From the NCBI GenBank assembly GCA_902812415.1, contig CADDZJ010000008.1:1-64000 (forward strand): 64,000 nucleotides of DNA. The letters run 5' to 3'. The notes beneath the pieces were generated by a model. The model did no database searches, was not told the DNA's origin, and was given only the letters and a program-made list of their open reading frames with translations. This document shows positions 10,101-17,640 of this stretch, piece after piece; the stretch's first letter is position 1; each line of letters opens with the position of its first letter. The stretch comes from Acidobacteriota bacterium (lineage in GTDB: Bacteria; Acidobacteriota; Terriglobia; UBA7540). Made by a program: the position numbers and the translations under genes.

Positions 10101-10839
10101 GGGAACCGAGCCTGACGCACTTCGCGCCGAAGCTGCGCCCGAAGACCTCCTTCCAGGCGATCAGATGCAGGCGGCGGAAGAGGAACTCCGTGAGATCAAG
10201 AGCAGGATTGAACGCCTGGGTCCCGTCAACATGATGGCGCTTGAGGAGCTTCAGGAATCCGAAGAGCGCTTGAACTTCCTCGAAACCCAGCGGCAGGATC
10301 TGCTGGCGTCGATCCAGGATACGACGCAAACCATTCGTGAAATCGATGAGGCCTCGCGGCGCAAATTCATGGAGGCCTTCAACGCCATCAACCGATTCTT
10401 TGCCGAGTCCTTCCGCGCGCTCTTTGGAGGCGGCGTCGGCGAGATGCGATTCAGCGATGAGTCCGATCCTGAAAGCGGCATCGATCTGGTCGCTCAGCCG
10501 CCGGGCAAGCGCCTTCAGAACGTGCTGCTGCTTTCAGGCGGCGAGAAGGCGTTAACAGCTCTCGCCCTGCTGATCGCGGTCTTTCGCTTCACTCCCAGCC
10601 CCTTCTGCATCCTGGATGAAGTGGATGCCCCGCTGGATGAGTCCAACGTGGTGCGCTTCACGCGCATGATTCAGGAGATGAGCGAGCAGACGCAGTTTAT
10701 TCTGATCACTCACAATAAACGCACCATGGAAATCTGCCGCACGCTGTACGGGGTGACGATGGAAGAACCGGGGGTCTCCAAGCTGGTCTCCGTGCGCTTC
10801 GAGGCAGGCGAGCGCGAACCGGCTGCCGTGACAGCATGA
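7111..10839 (+). CDS. smc: Chromosome segregation protein SMC
   Basis: A 1242-residue SMC ATPase, slightly longer than the usual 1170-1190. The N-terminal head has Walker A GPNGCGKSN (about residues 32-40) and the QGRIGQILSSKP block. Long coiled coils flank a hinge at about residues 545-690 (FQPLGVLADFLEVTPGYEEA onward). The C-terminal head has signature LLSGGEKALTALAL and Walker B FCILDEVDAPLDESN. With ScpAB it forms condensin that compacts and separates chromosomes; no scp gene is in the window. An acidic insertion after the first head motifs (about residues 90-125, E/Q-rich) explains some of the extra length. The TTG start is supported by AGGAGG six bases upstream. Confidence 0.97.
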   Translation: MLKLKEIELLGFKSFADRTRLICDGSTAAIVGPNGCGKSNLSDAVSWVLGEQSARILRGERMSDVIFSGTGTRPPTGMAEVSITLVEGEETTGHGAEELERVLGVREPSEQDQPQQNIEAENQVEKASPKTRRFPGSEIKVTRRLFRSGESEYLLNGELCRLRDIQDLFMGTGLGPESYAIIEQGRIGQILSSKPSDRRAIIEEAAGVSKFKSRKRLAEAKLESSRQNLARINDILEEIAKQVNSLKRQATKAGKYRELQKELLARQKRVFTSRLLLLDGECAKLREGFAAIREECLAAAQDLEGLESERSQAASRHEQLEEEVRKLREGLAQGELEAERLRSGLEKARQQSSTLEMRLMEAWQEQTQIEQQAQALDEEARAAAERARQIRAEWTSAQETLASLTSSQLRITEELAAAEGAMEVARQQMLRAVSRVAELRNEMVKAEEMQSSTLRQLARVEAERQAADADYQRITAEIEAVEAEHQSSEAALAQLTQGATQAKEAVEKARHQETTAREEVENLSRSLSQASARKQALEESLARHAYSTESVRRLLSASKETDGFQPLGVLADFLEVTPGYEEAVEEFLKTELDCVVVERSDEARSGIALLKNEKSGRSGFFVRSFSSNGHSCGMLHGDAQDARRQDGVIASLQELVRFEPQLGLNGDLAFPALANSFVVEDAAAAERLAAAYPTCHFVTRNGEHYHHRLVSGGRISNAGPLALRRDFRELERRTSDLGRALQNAETRWTTAGEQLRQFEEELQRLSAERLGAEKQSMLTHERLRHARETERQALDRIQVTQRETAALAEEREKTEQLCVALKGELARAAEEQQAREKASVLSAEGIRQLRGELDRMNQALTEAQVKSSALEERWRASDADSNRIMAEARHARERLAHLETQSKTWEEERQRLHLQAEEIENALAAAETRQQTLREQLQAREAESLEARIQRDELSPRVDAARSELEARRERRSEAEVALARAESDLNHHIHQCREELGTEPDALRAEAAPEDLLPGDQMQAAEEELREIKSRIERLGPVNMMALEELQESEERLNFLETQRQDLLASIQDTTQTIREIDEASRRKFMEAFNAINRFFAESFRALFGGGVGEMRFSDESDPESGIDLVAQPPGKRLQNVLLLSGGEKALTALALLIAVFRFTPSPFCILDEVDAPLDESNVVRFTRMIQEMSEQTQFILITHNKRTMEICRTLYGVTMEEPGVSKLVSVRFEAGEREPAAVTA

Positions 10840-10903
10840 GACGCCCAGCCGGAATCCCGCGGCAGGAAATTCTGCAAACGAACGCCTCATCAAGACCCTG
10901 AAC

Positions 10904-13402
10904 TCAGTAGGTCGCAGTCGTTCTGCGGCCCTGATCTTCCCCCCGTAGCCAGATGTAAACCGGCGCTTCCGGCGCGGGGGGAGGCCACGGGAGTTCGATC
11001 TTCAGCGTCTGTTGCTGCGCATTTCCAGGCACGGGGGTGGGAATCCCCTGAACGGGATAGCCGGTTTTCGCGTTCCAGCCTGTCTTTGAGATCATTTGCA
11101 GATCCTGGCCGGTCAGCGTTCCGGCATAGAGCCCCTTGCCCAGCCGCTCATTGGTGAGCGAGAATTTGTCAATTTGCGGAAGACGAATCACGCGGCCCAG
11201 GGGGTAAGGGTCTGAGGAACCCGCATCCTGGGTTGCAACAAAAGCCTCCAGATCACAGCCCGTGTGCCCCACGCGTCCCGGATCAAATGACAGGAATAAA
11301 ACGTCCTCTCCGGCATAATCCAACTGCGCGGTTCCGTCCCGGTCGCCGGGCTGTAAGCTGAGCGCTTCCCGAGCATCGCCGGAGTTCGCGCAGGCAAGCT
11401 TGACGGAAGGCCGGGAATCCACATTCTCAGTTCGGATCGCAAAACTTACGGCAGTCCCGGCGGGTATTTCGTTGTCGTGGAGCGTAATATCCCCCGCCTT
11501 GGAAAAAGACTCTCTGACGCTCACAATGCGGGGACGAGGCCCGGCCACTTCGATCAGATCATCGACTGGAATGGGATTATTGAGTCCTTCGACGGCCATA
11601 TTCGCGCTCAGAAGATCGCCCTTCTTGACCCCCGATTGCAGTTTGACGACGGCTTTGCGCTCGGTTACATCCTCGCTGCCTGCGGGCAACGGAGATAATT
11701 TGAACAGCGCGCCCTTGCACTCCAGGCTCTTGACGCGCTCAAGCCGCGACCCTCGCAGCACAATGACCTGCTCGGGTTGGCCCAGGTTGGCGCGAAGAGG
11801 GAGGCCTTCAAGAGTGGGATTCGGCGGGTGGACGACAACCGGCACATCCTGCGTCTTGCCATTGGCCTGTGTCAGCAATAATTGGTAAGGCCCCGGCTGA
11901 AGCTTGGCCGTATCCACTTCCACTTGCATGCTCAGTTGGTCGCCATTCCCCTGCCCCTTGGGGAGAATGAAAGAAAGCTCTTCAGGCTTGGCGGAGGAGT
12001 CATCAGACGGCTTGATGGCTACCTTGTCCACGAATTCAAAATCCGCTCCAATCAACGTGAGTTTGACCGGGCCACGGCTCTGGATGAGATGGTCTTCAGA
12101 CTCCGGCGTGAGCTTGACGTTCGAGAAATCGCTGAAGGGATGCAGCCAAAGGGTTCCCGCCACCTGGAGCGGCTTCCAGTCCCACATCGCGGCAAGATGA
12201 TATTCTCCCGCCGGAAGTTTGGCCTGGCTAAGGTCAAGCTCCAGCGTGTCCTGGTTATCACCCACCGTAACGCTGGCCGGAACCGCCGCGCTGTGTGTGG
12301 ATGAAACCAGCTTCCAGTCTCGAGCGCGCGGCAACAGCCTCAGTTGATCGCGAGTCTCACACGTCACCTGCAGGCGTCCCTTCCAGCCCATGGGGAGATT
12401 TTCAGTCTGCGGCAGCGACACGGAAGGCGCTTCTGCATTCGGAACGCTCAGCATCCAGAGATAGGCAATCTGGGTTCGCGGTTTCGGCGGCTGATTCTGC
12501 GAGCAAAGCTCCATGCCGCCGGCCTGGTTATGCTCGACGAAAGCGGCGCGAAAATCGGTATTGGGCGACATCATGGACCGCAGGTTCTGAACCAGCGCCG
12601 CGCCACCCACAGCCAGCCCGACCGGTGTGCCGTAAAAGAGCGAGGCAACAGAGGCCGCCAGCCCCGCGGACTGCTGCACCAGCAGAGACCTCTCGGAAGC
12701 TAGCGGATCGTAATTGGAAAGCGCGGGAAGAACGGCCTGCAATAAGAGCGAGGCTTGCTCTCCTGTCGGGGCGTTCGCGGCAACTCTCGGCAGAGCAACC
12801 CCATATTCCGAAGAAAATCCGCGCAGAACGGCGTTCAGATCTTCGCTTCCAGGTTGTGACTGCTCATACTGAGATAAGGTTTGCACCAGCGCATTCACTG
12901 TGGCTGTCTTCTGAGCGTACTGGGCTAGTTCGGGGATCAGGTCCGGATCTTTTTTGACCAGCGAGTTGACCTTTTTGACGTCTAGCCCGTGTGGGCCGAA
13001 GACCACGCCCACGATGGAAGTTCGCATCGGAATAGGCCACTCGGCTGGCGACTTCGCAGGTTTTACGTCGAGCACCTCAAGATGTTTTCCCTTCTCTTCC
13101 GGGGCGGGAACAATCAGGACGGCAATCTTGGCCTTGTCCCGAATGTTGGAAGGAAGCTGGAGAGGTTCATATTTCAGCTTGTCGCCGGCCCGAATGACGT
13201 TAACCGTGCTGATCGGGAGAGGTGAGCCATTCTTCGGAGGCATCACCAGCAGCTTGAAGTTGCCCACCGCAAGATTGGTTCCCAGGCAAGCTGGCGGAAT
13301 AAGCGCAAGGCACGGCCCTGCCGTGAGAAGAACGACGAGAATGATGCCTGAGAGTCGTTCAAGCGCTCTCCGGCCGATTCGTAAACGATCCAACGCCATC
13401 AT
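10904..13402 (-). CDS. Large exported protein of unknown function (repeated beta-sandwich-like segments)
   Basis: An 832-residue protein with an N-terminal signal peptide (basic residues, then LSGIILVVLLTAGPCLALIP). The N-terminal third is mixed, with a helical part and a hydrophobic stretch at about residues 262-285 (LAASVASLFYGTPVGLAVGG). From about residue 350 on there are several repeated, IPT/Ig-like segments (for example PVKLTLIGADFEFVDKVAIK and QVIVLRGSRLERVKSLECKG), a pattern often found in surface or secreted proteins. The C-terminus ends VYIWLRGEDQGRRTTATY. It is convergent with smc with only 64 bp between them. I do not recognise the family; periplasmic, surface or secreted location is inferred. 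Confidence 0.75.
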   Translation of the reverse strand: MMALDRLRIGRRALERLSGIILVVLLTAGPCLALIPPACLGTNLAVGNFKLLVMPPKNGSPLPISTVNVIRAGDKLKYEPLQLPSNIRDKAKIAVLIVPAPEEKGKHLEVLDVKPAKSPAEWPIPMRTSIVGVVFGPHGLDVKKVNSLVKKDPDLIPELAQYAQKTATVNALVQTLSQYEQSQPGSEDLNAVLRGFSSEYGVALPRVAANAPTGEQASLLLQAVLPALSNYDPLASERSLLVQQSAGLAASVASLFYGTPVGLAVGGAALVQNLRSMMSPNTDFRAAFVEHNQAGGMELCSQNQPPKPRTQIAYLWMLSVPNAEAPSVSLPQTENLPMGWKGRLQVTCETRDQLRLLPRARDWKLVSSTHSAAVPASVTVGDNQDTLELDLSQAKLPAGEYHLAAMWDWKPLQVAGTLWLHPFSDFSNVKLTPESEDHLIQSRGPVKLTLIGADFEFVDKVAIKPSDDSSAKPEELSFILPKGQGNGDQLSMQVEVDTAKLQPGPYQLLLTQANGKTQDVPVVVHPPNPTLEGLPLRANLGQPEQVIVLRGSRLERVKSLECKGALFKLSPLPAGSEDVTERKAVVKLQSGVKKGDLLSANMAVEGLNNPIPVDDLIEVAGPRPRIVSVRESFSKAGDITLHDNEIPAGTAVSFAIRTENVDSRPSVKLACANSGDAREALSLQPGDRDGTAQLDYAGEDVLFLSFDPGRVGHTGCDLEAFVATQDAGSSDPYPLGRVIRLPQIDKFSLTNERLGKGLYAGTLTGQDLQMISKTGWNAKTGYPVQGIPTPVPGNAQQQTLKIELPWPPPAPEAPVYIWLRGEDQGRRTTATY

Positions 13403-13796
13403 TTCGGTCTTTAATAGAAAATAATAAATTCAGCAATACCAGGATGCAAATCAATCTAAATGGTCATGGTTCGAGCGATTGCGGATACTCACCCCCTCGC
13501 TTGGGTGAAGTTTAATCCGGGAAGAACCACTGCTCAAAATTTTAACAATTGGCAGCATAGAGCCGCGATCAGTCTTCAGCGTTCTGTCAAGCACTTCCCA
13601 TACTTCTTAAGATGCAAATCATGCGGGTTAGGAAGCCTTGTTTTCCAGCATCGCTGAAAACATCTATAATAACGCACAAAGTATGGAGTGTCCCACTCCG
13701 GATGTAAACCCGGACTTCACGCTTTATGAGCGGTGTTTATAGGGTGTGCCGGGCTTTTTCAATAAGCTCCGCGTCGGGACGGGTTACAATTTCCAA
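13403..13796. other. Intergenic region (394 bp) with divergent promoters
   Basis: It separates the large exported-protein gene (minus) from the peptidyl-prolyl isomerase gene (plus). The left part is A/T-rich near 13403-13455 and could hold the minus-strand promoter. The right part holds the plus-strand promoter candidate at 13642-13670. Open frames here are short and unconvincing. Confidence 0.5.
13642..13670 (+). promoter_or_regulatory. Candidate sigma-70 promoter for the PpiC-like gene
   Basis: TTTCCA (13642-13647), a 17-base spacer and a perfect TATAAT (13665-13670), about 120 bases upstream of the ATG at 13797. Motif evidence only. Confidence 0.5.
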
Positions 13797-14858
13797 ATGC
13801 GCTTATCAAAAAGTCTATCCCATAGAAGTTTCGTATTCTTTGCAGCGCTCGTCAGCGTTTTGTTGGCAAGCTCGTGCGCCCGCTGGCGTTCTTCAAAGCA
13901 GGAAGTATGGGCTCGCGTGGACGGGACGCCCATTTACCGCAGCCAGGTTGAGGCTGCTTACCGCCGCCGCGAGCCAGTCTTGCCGGGCGCCGATAAAGCC
14001 GAGCAGGCGCTCTCCTTAAAGCTGAATATTTTAAATGAGCTGATTGACCAGCAAATCCTGCTGGAGCGCGCTACCCAACAACAGATCACCGTTTCCGATA
14101 AGGAAGTGGATGCGCGCCTGGCTCAAATCCGCAGTCCCTATTCCGATGACGATTTCCGCAAAGAACTGGCCCGGCAAGGGCTGACGCCCGATGATCTCCG
14201 CCAGCAAGTTCGCAACGAGCTGACGATTCAAAAGCTTATCCAGAAAGAGATCACGTCCCGCGTCGTTGTAACCGAGGAAGAGATCGCCAGCTATTATGAC
14301 CGCAACAAAGCGGACTTCAATGTTCCTCAGACCGAGTATCACCTGGCCCAGATCCTGGTGACGCCGGTTCCTGATCCCCAAATTCGGAACCTGCTGAACG
14401 ATGATGCGCGCAATCCCAACGAGGCGCAGCGCAAGATCAAAGCGCTCTATGCATTGCTCCGCTCGGGCGAAGACTTCGCCAAGGTGGCGGAACAGTTTTC
14501 CGAAGACCCGCGAACAGCTCAGGGCGGCGGCGACATGGGCTTCATTCCCGAATCCTCGCTCAACTCGGACCGGGTCGTGAGCAAGGCTTTGAAATCACTC
14601 AGGCCCGGCCAGTTCAGCGGAATCCTGCGCGATCGCGATGGCTTCCGTATCATCAAACTCCTGGAAAAAATCCCTGCCGGGCAGCGCCAGCTTTCCGACC
14701 CTCAGGTTCGAAACTCCATTCGGCAAACCCTCAGCAACGAAAAGGCGGAAGTGTTGAAATCGGCGTATATCGAGAATCTGCGGAATCAGGCCCATGTGGT
14801 GAATTATCTCGCTCAACGAATTGTAGAGGCTGATGGGTCCACAAAAGGCATTCGATAG
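13797..14858 (+). CDS. SurA/PpiC-type peptidyl-prolyl cis-trans isomerase, probable lipoprotein
   Basis: A 353-residue periplasmic folding factor. The N-terminus carries a signal with a cysteine after LLASS (residues 22-27), a plausible though imperfect lipobox. A SurA_N-like chaperone domain follows (about 35-175: VWARVDGTPIYRSQVEAAYR onward, LNELIDQQILLERA). A parvulin domain (about 180-305) begins TEYHLAQILV and includes EQFSEDPRTAQGGGDMGFIP and RDGFRIIKLLEK. The ATG at 13797 is chosen because the open frame upstream (from 13746) would put 17 residues before the signal sequence. It likely assists folding of outer-membrane or exported proteins. Confidence 0.92.
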   Translation: MRLSKSLSHRSFVFFAALVSVLLASSCARWRSSKQEVWARVDGTPIYRSQVEAAYRRREPVLPGADKAEQALSLKLNILNELIDQQILLERATQQQITVSDKEVDARLAQIRSPYSDDDFRKELARQGLTPDDLRQQVRNELTIQKLIQKEITSRVVVTEEEIASYYDRNKADFNVPQTEYHLAQILVTPVPDPQIRNLLNDDARNPNEAQRKIKALYALLRSGEDFAKVAEQFSEDPRTAQGGGDMGFIPESSLNSDRVVSKALKSLRPGQFSGILRDRDGFRIIKLLEKIPAGQRQLSDPQVRNSIRQTLSNEKAEVLKSAYIENLRNQAHVVNYLAQRIVEADGSTKGIR

Positions 14859-14872
14859 CCTGACGTAGAAGC

Positions 14873-14975
14873 AGCTTTATGAGCCAATATGAAAACCGCT
14901 TTTGTAGCGGCGGTGTCCTCACCGCCGGTTCTATTTTCAATAGCTATCAGCAATGGGACATCGCCGCTGCAACAA
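14873..14975 (+). repeat. Double-hairpin dispersed repeat (copy A)
   Basis: It contains the stem GGCGGTGTCC-TCACCGCC (14909-14926), then GGTTCTATTTTCAAT, then a second arm GGGACATCGCCGCT. It aligns over about 100 bases, including the AGCTTTATGAG start, with the element at 29621-29720, and shares the stem core with copies at 20543, 26364 and 58927. It lies directly after the PpiC-like gene, a typical position for REP-like elements. Confidence 0.7.
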
Positions 14976-15545
14976 ATCTCCGGCCCTTTCACACAGACTT
15001 TTCATGCCTCCAACGGCAGGATAAACCCGGCGCTACATGCCCAAATTGACTCACTAATTCGATATCTGCCCCTTCTCGATTCTGCCCCCATTCGCGCTGC
15101 AAACTTCCACTACATGTTTCATATAATAAAAACCATCGATGTAAAATTTATATAGTTAGGGTTCGTTCCTGAAAAAACCATCTTGCGTGCAATGCTGCCA
15201 GGCCTCTTTTTTTCTTTAAAGTCTGAGCCCTCCTCCCGAATACGTTTTGTTGATTCCAAAGATTCATTAGAGTTCGTTGGGGAAAATTTTAGTTTTCGCC
15301 TCCTCTCTGAGTCCCCAAAATTCCATTCTCAGACGTAAGGATCATATGCCCGTCAATCCTTCGACTCTCCCTGTAGTGGAAGCTCTCATGCATGCGGCAA
15401 AGCCCTTCTGGGCCGGTGAAAAAAGCGACCGCCAGCCTGATAATAGTCTATATATCTAGTCTACATTGGTCAAGACATGAAGGATGTGGACATGAAGGAT
15501 ATGGGCAAGGGGCGCGCTTGGCAGATCGCGGAAAAGTTCAAAGCC

Positions 15546-15673
15546 TGTCATTCTGGGGAGCCGAAGGCGACGAAGAATCCCGGCATTTGTTTAATCCTGC
15601 AAAATATCGGGATGTTTCGCGGATTTATTCTGAGTTGAAACGCAGGGATTCTTCGCTGTCGCTCAGAATGACA
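15546..15673. repeat. 128-bp palindromic element with split inverted ends
   Basis: The left arm has TGTCATTCTG (15546-15555) and GAAGAATCCC (15572-15581). The right arm has the exact complements GGGATTCTTC (15645-15654) and CAGAATGACA (15664-15673). The central part includes GGGATGTTTCGCGGA (15609-15623). A partial copy lies at 43232-43333. It looks like a non-autonomous palindromic element. Confidence 0.7.
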
Positions 15674-15742
15674 GGTGAAGGGCACTGCATCCACCGATGA
15701 GGCTGGCAAGGGGAGGGCTCAACATAGCCTCCATGCTTCAGG

Positions 15743-16408
15743 CTAGCCTTCCACGTGACGTCGCGCCTTAATCTCCTCGAGCATCCGCTCGATTTCCTCC
15801 TCGCGTTCGAGAGCCGCCAGGCGATCCTCCAGATCGTCAGAAGCCAACTCCGCCTTGGCCTGGCTTGTTGCCTCGCCATGCATCACCTTATGCTTCATGC
15901 GATCAAAAGCCCGGGCTTTGGAACGATCGCCGATGGCCATTCGCGCGTCGCTCGCTTTGCCGAGAGCGCGAGCGCGGCGATGCTGCTCCATTAGCAGGTC
16001 AGCTTTCGATTGCGCTTCAGCCAGCTTCTGCTCCAGTTTGCCGAGCGCCGCTTTGAGGTTCTCCACCTGAATCTTCTGATCCGCCGCCTGCTCCTTGAAA
16101 CTCTCGGCCAGTTGCTCGTAGCTTTTGTGGCGTTCAAGCGCATGGCGGGCAAGATCATCCTGCTTCTTGTCAACCGCCCGCTCCGCCTTGCGCATCCACT
16201 CCGCCATTTTTTCTTCATTCTCTTTCTGTTTTTTTTCGAGCATATGCTGATCCGCAATGGCAATCGCCACTTGGGTCTTCACCTGGAGCAGTTGGTTTTC
16301 CATGTCAACAATCAACTGCTTGATCATTTTCTCCGGCTCTTCAGCCCTGTCGATCAGGTCGTTGAGATTGGCCCGGACGAGGGTTGTGACTCTCTCTAAA
16401 AGCGCCAT
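15743..16408 (-). CDS. pspA: Phage shock protein A (PspA/IM30 family)
   Basis: A 221-residue, almost entirely coiled-coil protein. It begins MALLERVTTLVRANLNDLID and contains EEPEKMIKQLIVDMENQL, the amphipathic N-terminal helix and first hairpin typical of PspA/Vipp1. PspA binds stressed inner membrane and forms ESCRT-III-like assemblies. The start at 16408 is supported by AAGGAG about 8 bases upstream; the longer frame to 16444 lacks a site. It lies 39 bp after a flotillin remnant and is the last gene of an XRE-DUF4019-membrane protein-flotillin-PspA run, consistent with a membrane-integrity locus. The C-terminus ends with an acidic LEEIKARRHVEG. Confidence 0.93.
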   Translation of the reverse strand: MALLERVTTLVRANLNDLIDRAEEPEKMIKQLIVDMENQLLQVKTQVAIAIADQHMLEKKQKENEEKMAEWMRKAERAVDKKQDDLARHALERHKSYEQLAESFKEQAADQKIQVENLKAALGKLEQKLAEAQSKADLLMEQHRRARALGKASDARMAIGDRSKARAFDRMKHKVMHGEATSQAKAELASDDLEDRLAALEREEEIERMLEEIKARRHVEG

Positions 16409-16447
16409 GACTTTTCTCCTTTCCTGAACTGACTCTGAAACCAATGA

Positions 16448-16925
16448 CTATTCCTGCTCCGGCCTCGGCGATTTATCGCCGATCTTCCGCACTTTGCTGA
16501 GAAGATCAGAAAGCTGCATTCCCGAAAGCGCCTCGACCAGGGCCGGAACCTAAGCGGCCACTTTCGTCATATCGCCCGTCACTTTGCTCAATCCCGTCGC
16601 GTCGCCATCGCCCGTGGAAACAACGGTAATCTTATCGACGTTCGCAAGCGGCGCAGCCATCGCGCGGATGACATCCGGCAGGCCACTGATGAGCTTGTCC
16701 ACCACGGCAGCCCGGTTATGCTTCTGGTAGGCCTCCGCCTTGACGTTCATGGCCTTCGCTTCCGCCTCGCCCTTTTTGAAGATGATTTCGGCCTCCGCTT
16801 CGCCTTGCGCGCGGATGGACGACGCTTTACCCTCCGCCTCGGCAATTAATCTCTGCCTCTCGGCGTTGGCCAGCGTTTCGATGCGCTGACGCTCGATTTC
16901 CGCCTGTTTCAAAACCGTATGGACG
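16448..16925 (-). pseudogene. Flotillin/SPFH protein remnant (C-terminal part, premature stop)
   Basis: Only the C-terminal part of a flotillin-like protein remains: VLKQAEIERQRIETLANAER, GEAEAEIIFKKGEAEAKAM, AAVVDKLISGLPDVIRAM and the typical NVDKITVVSTGDG. The frame hits TAG at 16550-16552 after KVTGDMTKVAA, but in the same frame the expected C-terminus continues (VPALVEALSGMQLSDLLSKV, then RKIGDKSP) to a stop at 16448. The SPFH domain and start are missing; at about 16920 the sequence joins the 5' part of another gene in a different frame. A deletion plus a nonsense change (CAG to TAG likely) explains this; assembly error is the alternative. Confidence 0.85.
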
Positions 16926-17154
16926 GAGCTTGCGCTGGGCCTGCCGAAGCGGAAGCAACTGAACCCCGCGCACCGGCGGATACAGATCCCGCGGCTCCCT
17001 GCGTCGCGGGAAGATGCGCGACGCTCCCGTGGGATGGCCCGCCATGCGGCAGGTGCAACTTGCCAGAAAAATGGAAATGACTGGTCGCGCCAAAGAACAC
17101 GGCCAGGAGATATCCCACCGCAAAGCAGATCAGATAGAACGTCGCCCAGTTCAT
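16909..17154 (-). pseudogene. N-terminal fragment of a membrane protein, fused out of frame to the flotillin remnant
   Basis: 81 codons starting with a transmembrane helix (MNWATFYLICFAVGYLLAVF), then a His/Pro/Gly-rich stretch (HFHFSGKLHLPHGGPSHGSV) and an Ala/Ser-rich tail ending at a TGA soon after entry into flotillin DNA. This resembles the start of the small membrane (NfeD-like or flotillin-partner) proteins commonly encoded upstream of flotillin genes. The rest of the gene appears to have been lost in the same deletion that removed the flotillin 5' part. It may still be translated, since it sits 51 bp after the DUF4019 gene in a clear operon, but it is unlikely to work normally. Confidence 0.65.
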
Positions 17155-17205
17155 ATACGTCTCTTCGGCTTCCAGCCGGGGTTTGGAATCCAGACTGGAA
17201 GAGTC

Positions 17206-17640
17206 TTATTGCGGCTTCTTCTTGATGTAGTAGCCCGACACACGCCATTTGCCATCTTTATCCAGCATGGGAACCACGGTTTCGATGGCAGATGGCAGAT
17301 TGGCGAACGAAGTCGAGTACTGAATGACCGTATAGTCGCCTCTGGGCGCGTTTGGCAATTCCGTGACGTGCTGCGCCCGCGCAAGTTTCCGTGAACGAAC
17401 GCGGCCCAGCGGCGACCGCACCGTGCCGAGCATCTCTTCCCACTGGGACTTGGTGACCTTGGACCGGAAAAACTCGGCCGCCTCGTCCCAGCTTGCCGCA
17501 TACTTTCCTGAATCAACCAGGTTGAGCCACGACTGCGCCGCAGCCTCCGCAGCGGCTTCCGTTTTCTGCGCATCCGCAGCTTCGACAAAAACGCTGACGA
17601 AGGCAATCAGACAAACGATTAGAATCAGACGCTTTCTCAT
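17206..17640 (-). CDS. DUF4019 domain exported protein
   Basis: A 144-residue protein with a signal peptide (MRKRLILIVCLIAFVSVFVE, cleavage near ADA-QK) and one DUF4019-like domain: AAQSWLNLVDSGKYAASWDE, then VTKSQWEEMLGTVRSPLG, then RGDYTVIQYSTSFAN, and the end KDGKWRVSGYYIKKK. The family is thought to be periplasmic and its role is unknown. Its ATG overlaps the upstream XRE regulator by four bases (ATGA), and GGAGGAAA precedes the start, so the two are translationally coupled. It is the second gene of the regulator-DUF4019-membrane-flotillin-PspA run. Confidence 0.9.
   Translation of the reverse strand: MRKRLILIVCLIAFVSVFVEAADAQKTEAAAEAAAQSWLNLVDSGKYAASWDEAAEFFRSKVTKSQWEEMLGTVRSPLGRVRSRKLARAQHVTELPNAPRGDYTVIQYSTSFANLPSAIETVVPMLDKDGKWRVSGYYIKKKPQ

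Larger units (their letters stand above)
14859..15742. other. Long intergenic region (884 bp) made largely of dispersed repeats
   Basis: It holds two unrelated repeat elements (14873-14975 and 15546-15673) separated by A/T-rich sequence. One very short open frame (15346-15459, 37 codons) has an AAGGA five or so bases before its ATG, but the peptide resembles nothing known, so it is not called. No RNA gene is recognised. Confidence 0.6.

Noticed and set aside
15346-15459. 37-codon frame with AAGGA upstream in the repeat-rich gap
   Set aside because: No paralogue or recognisable motif and it lies between repeats; too little support, unlike the microprotein pair.
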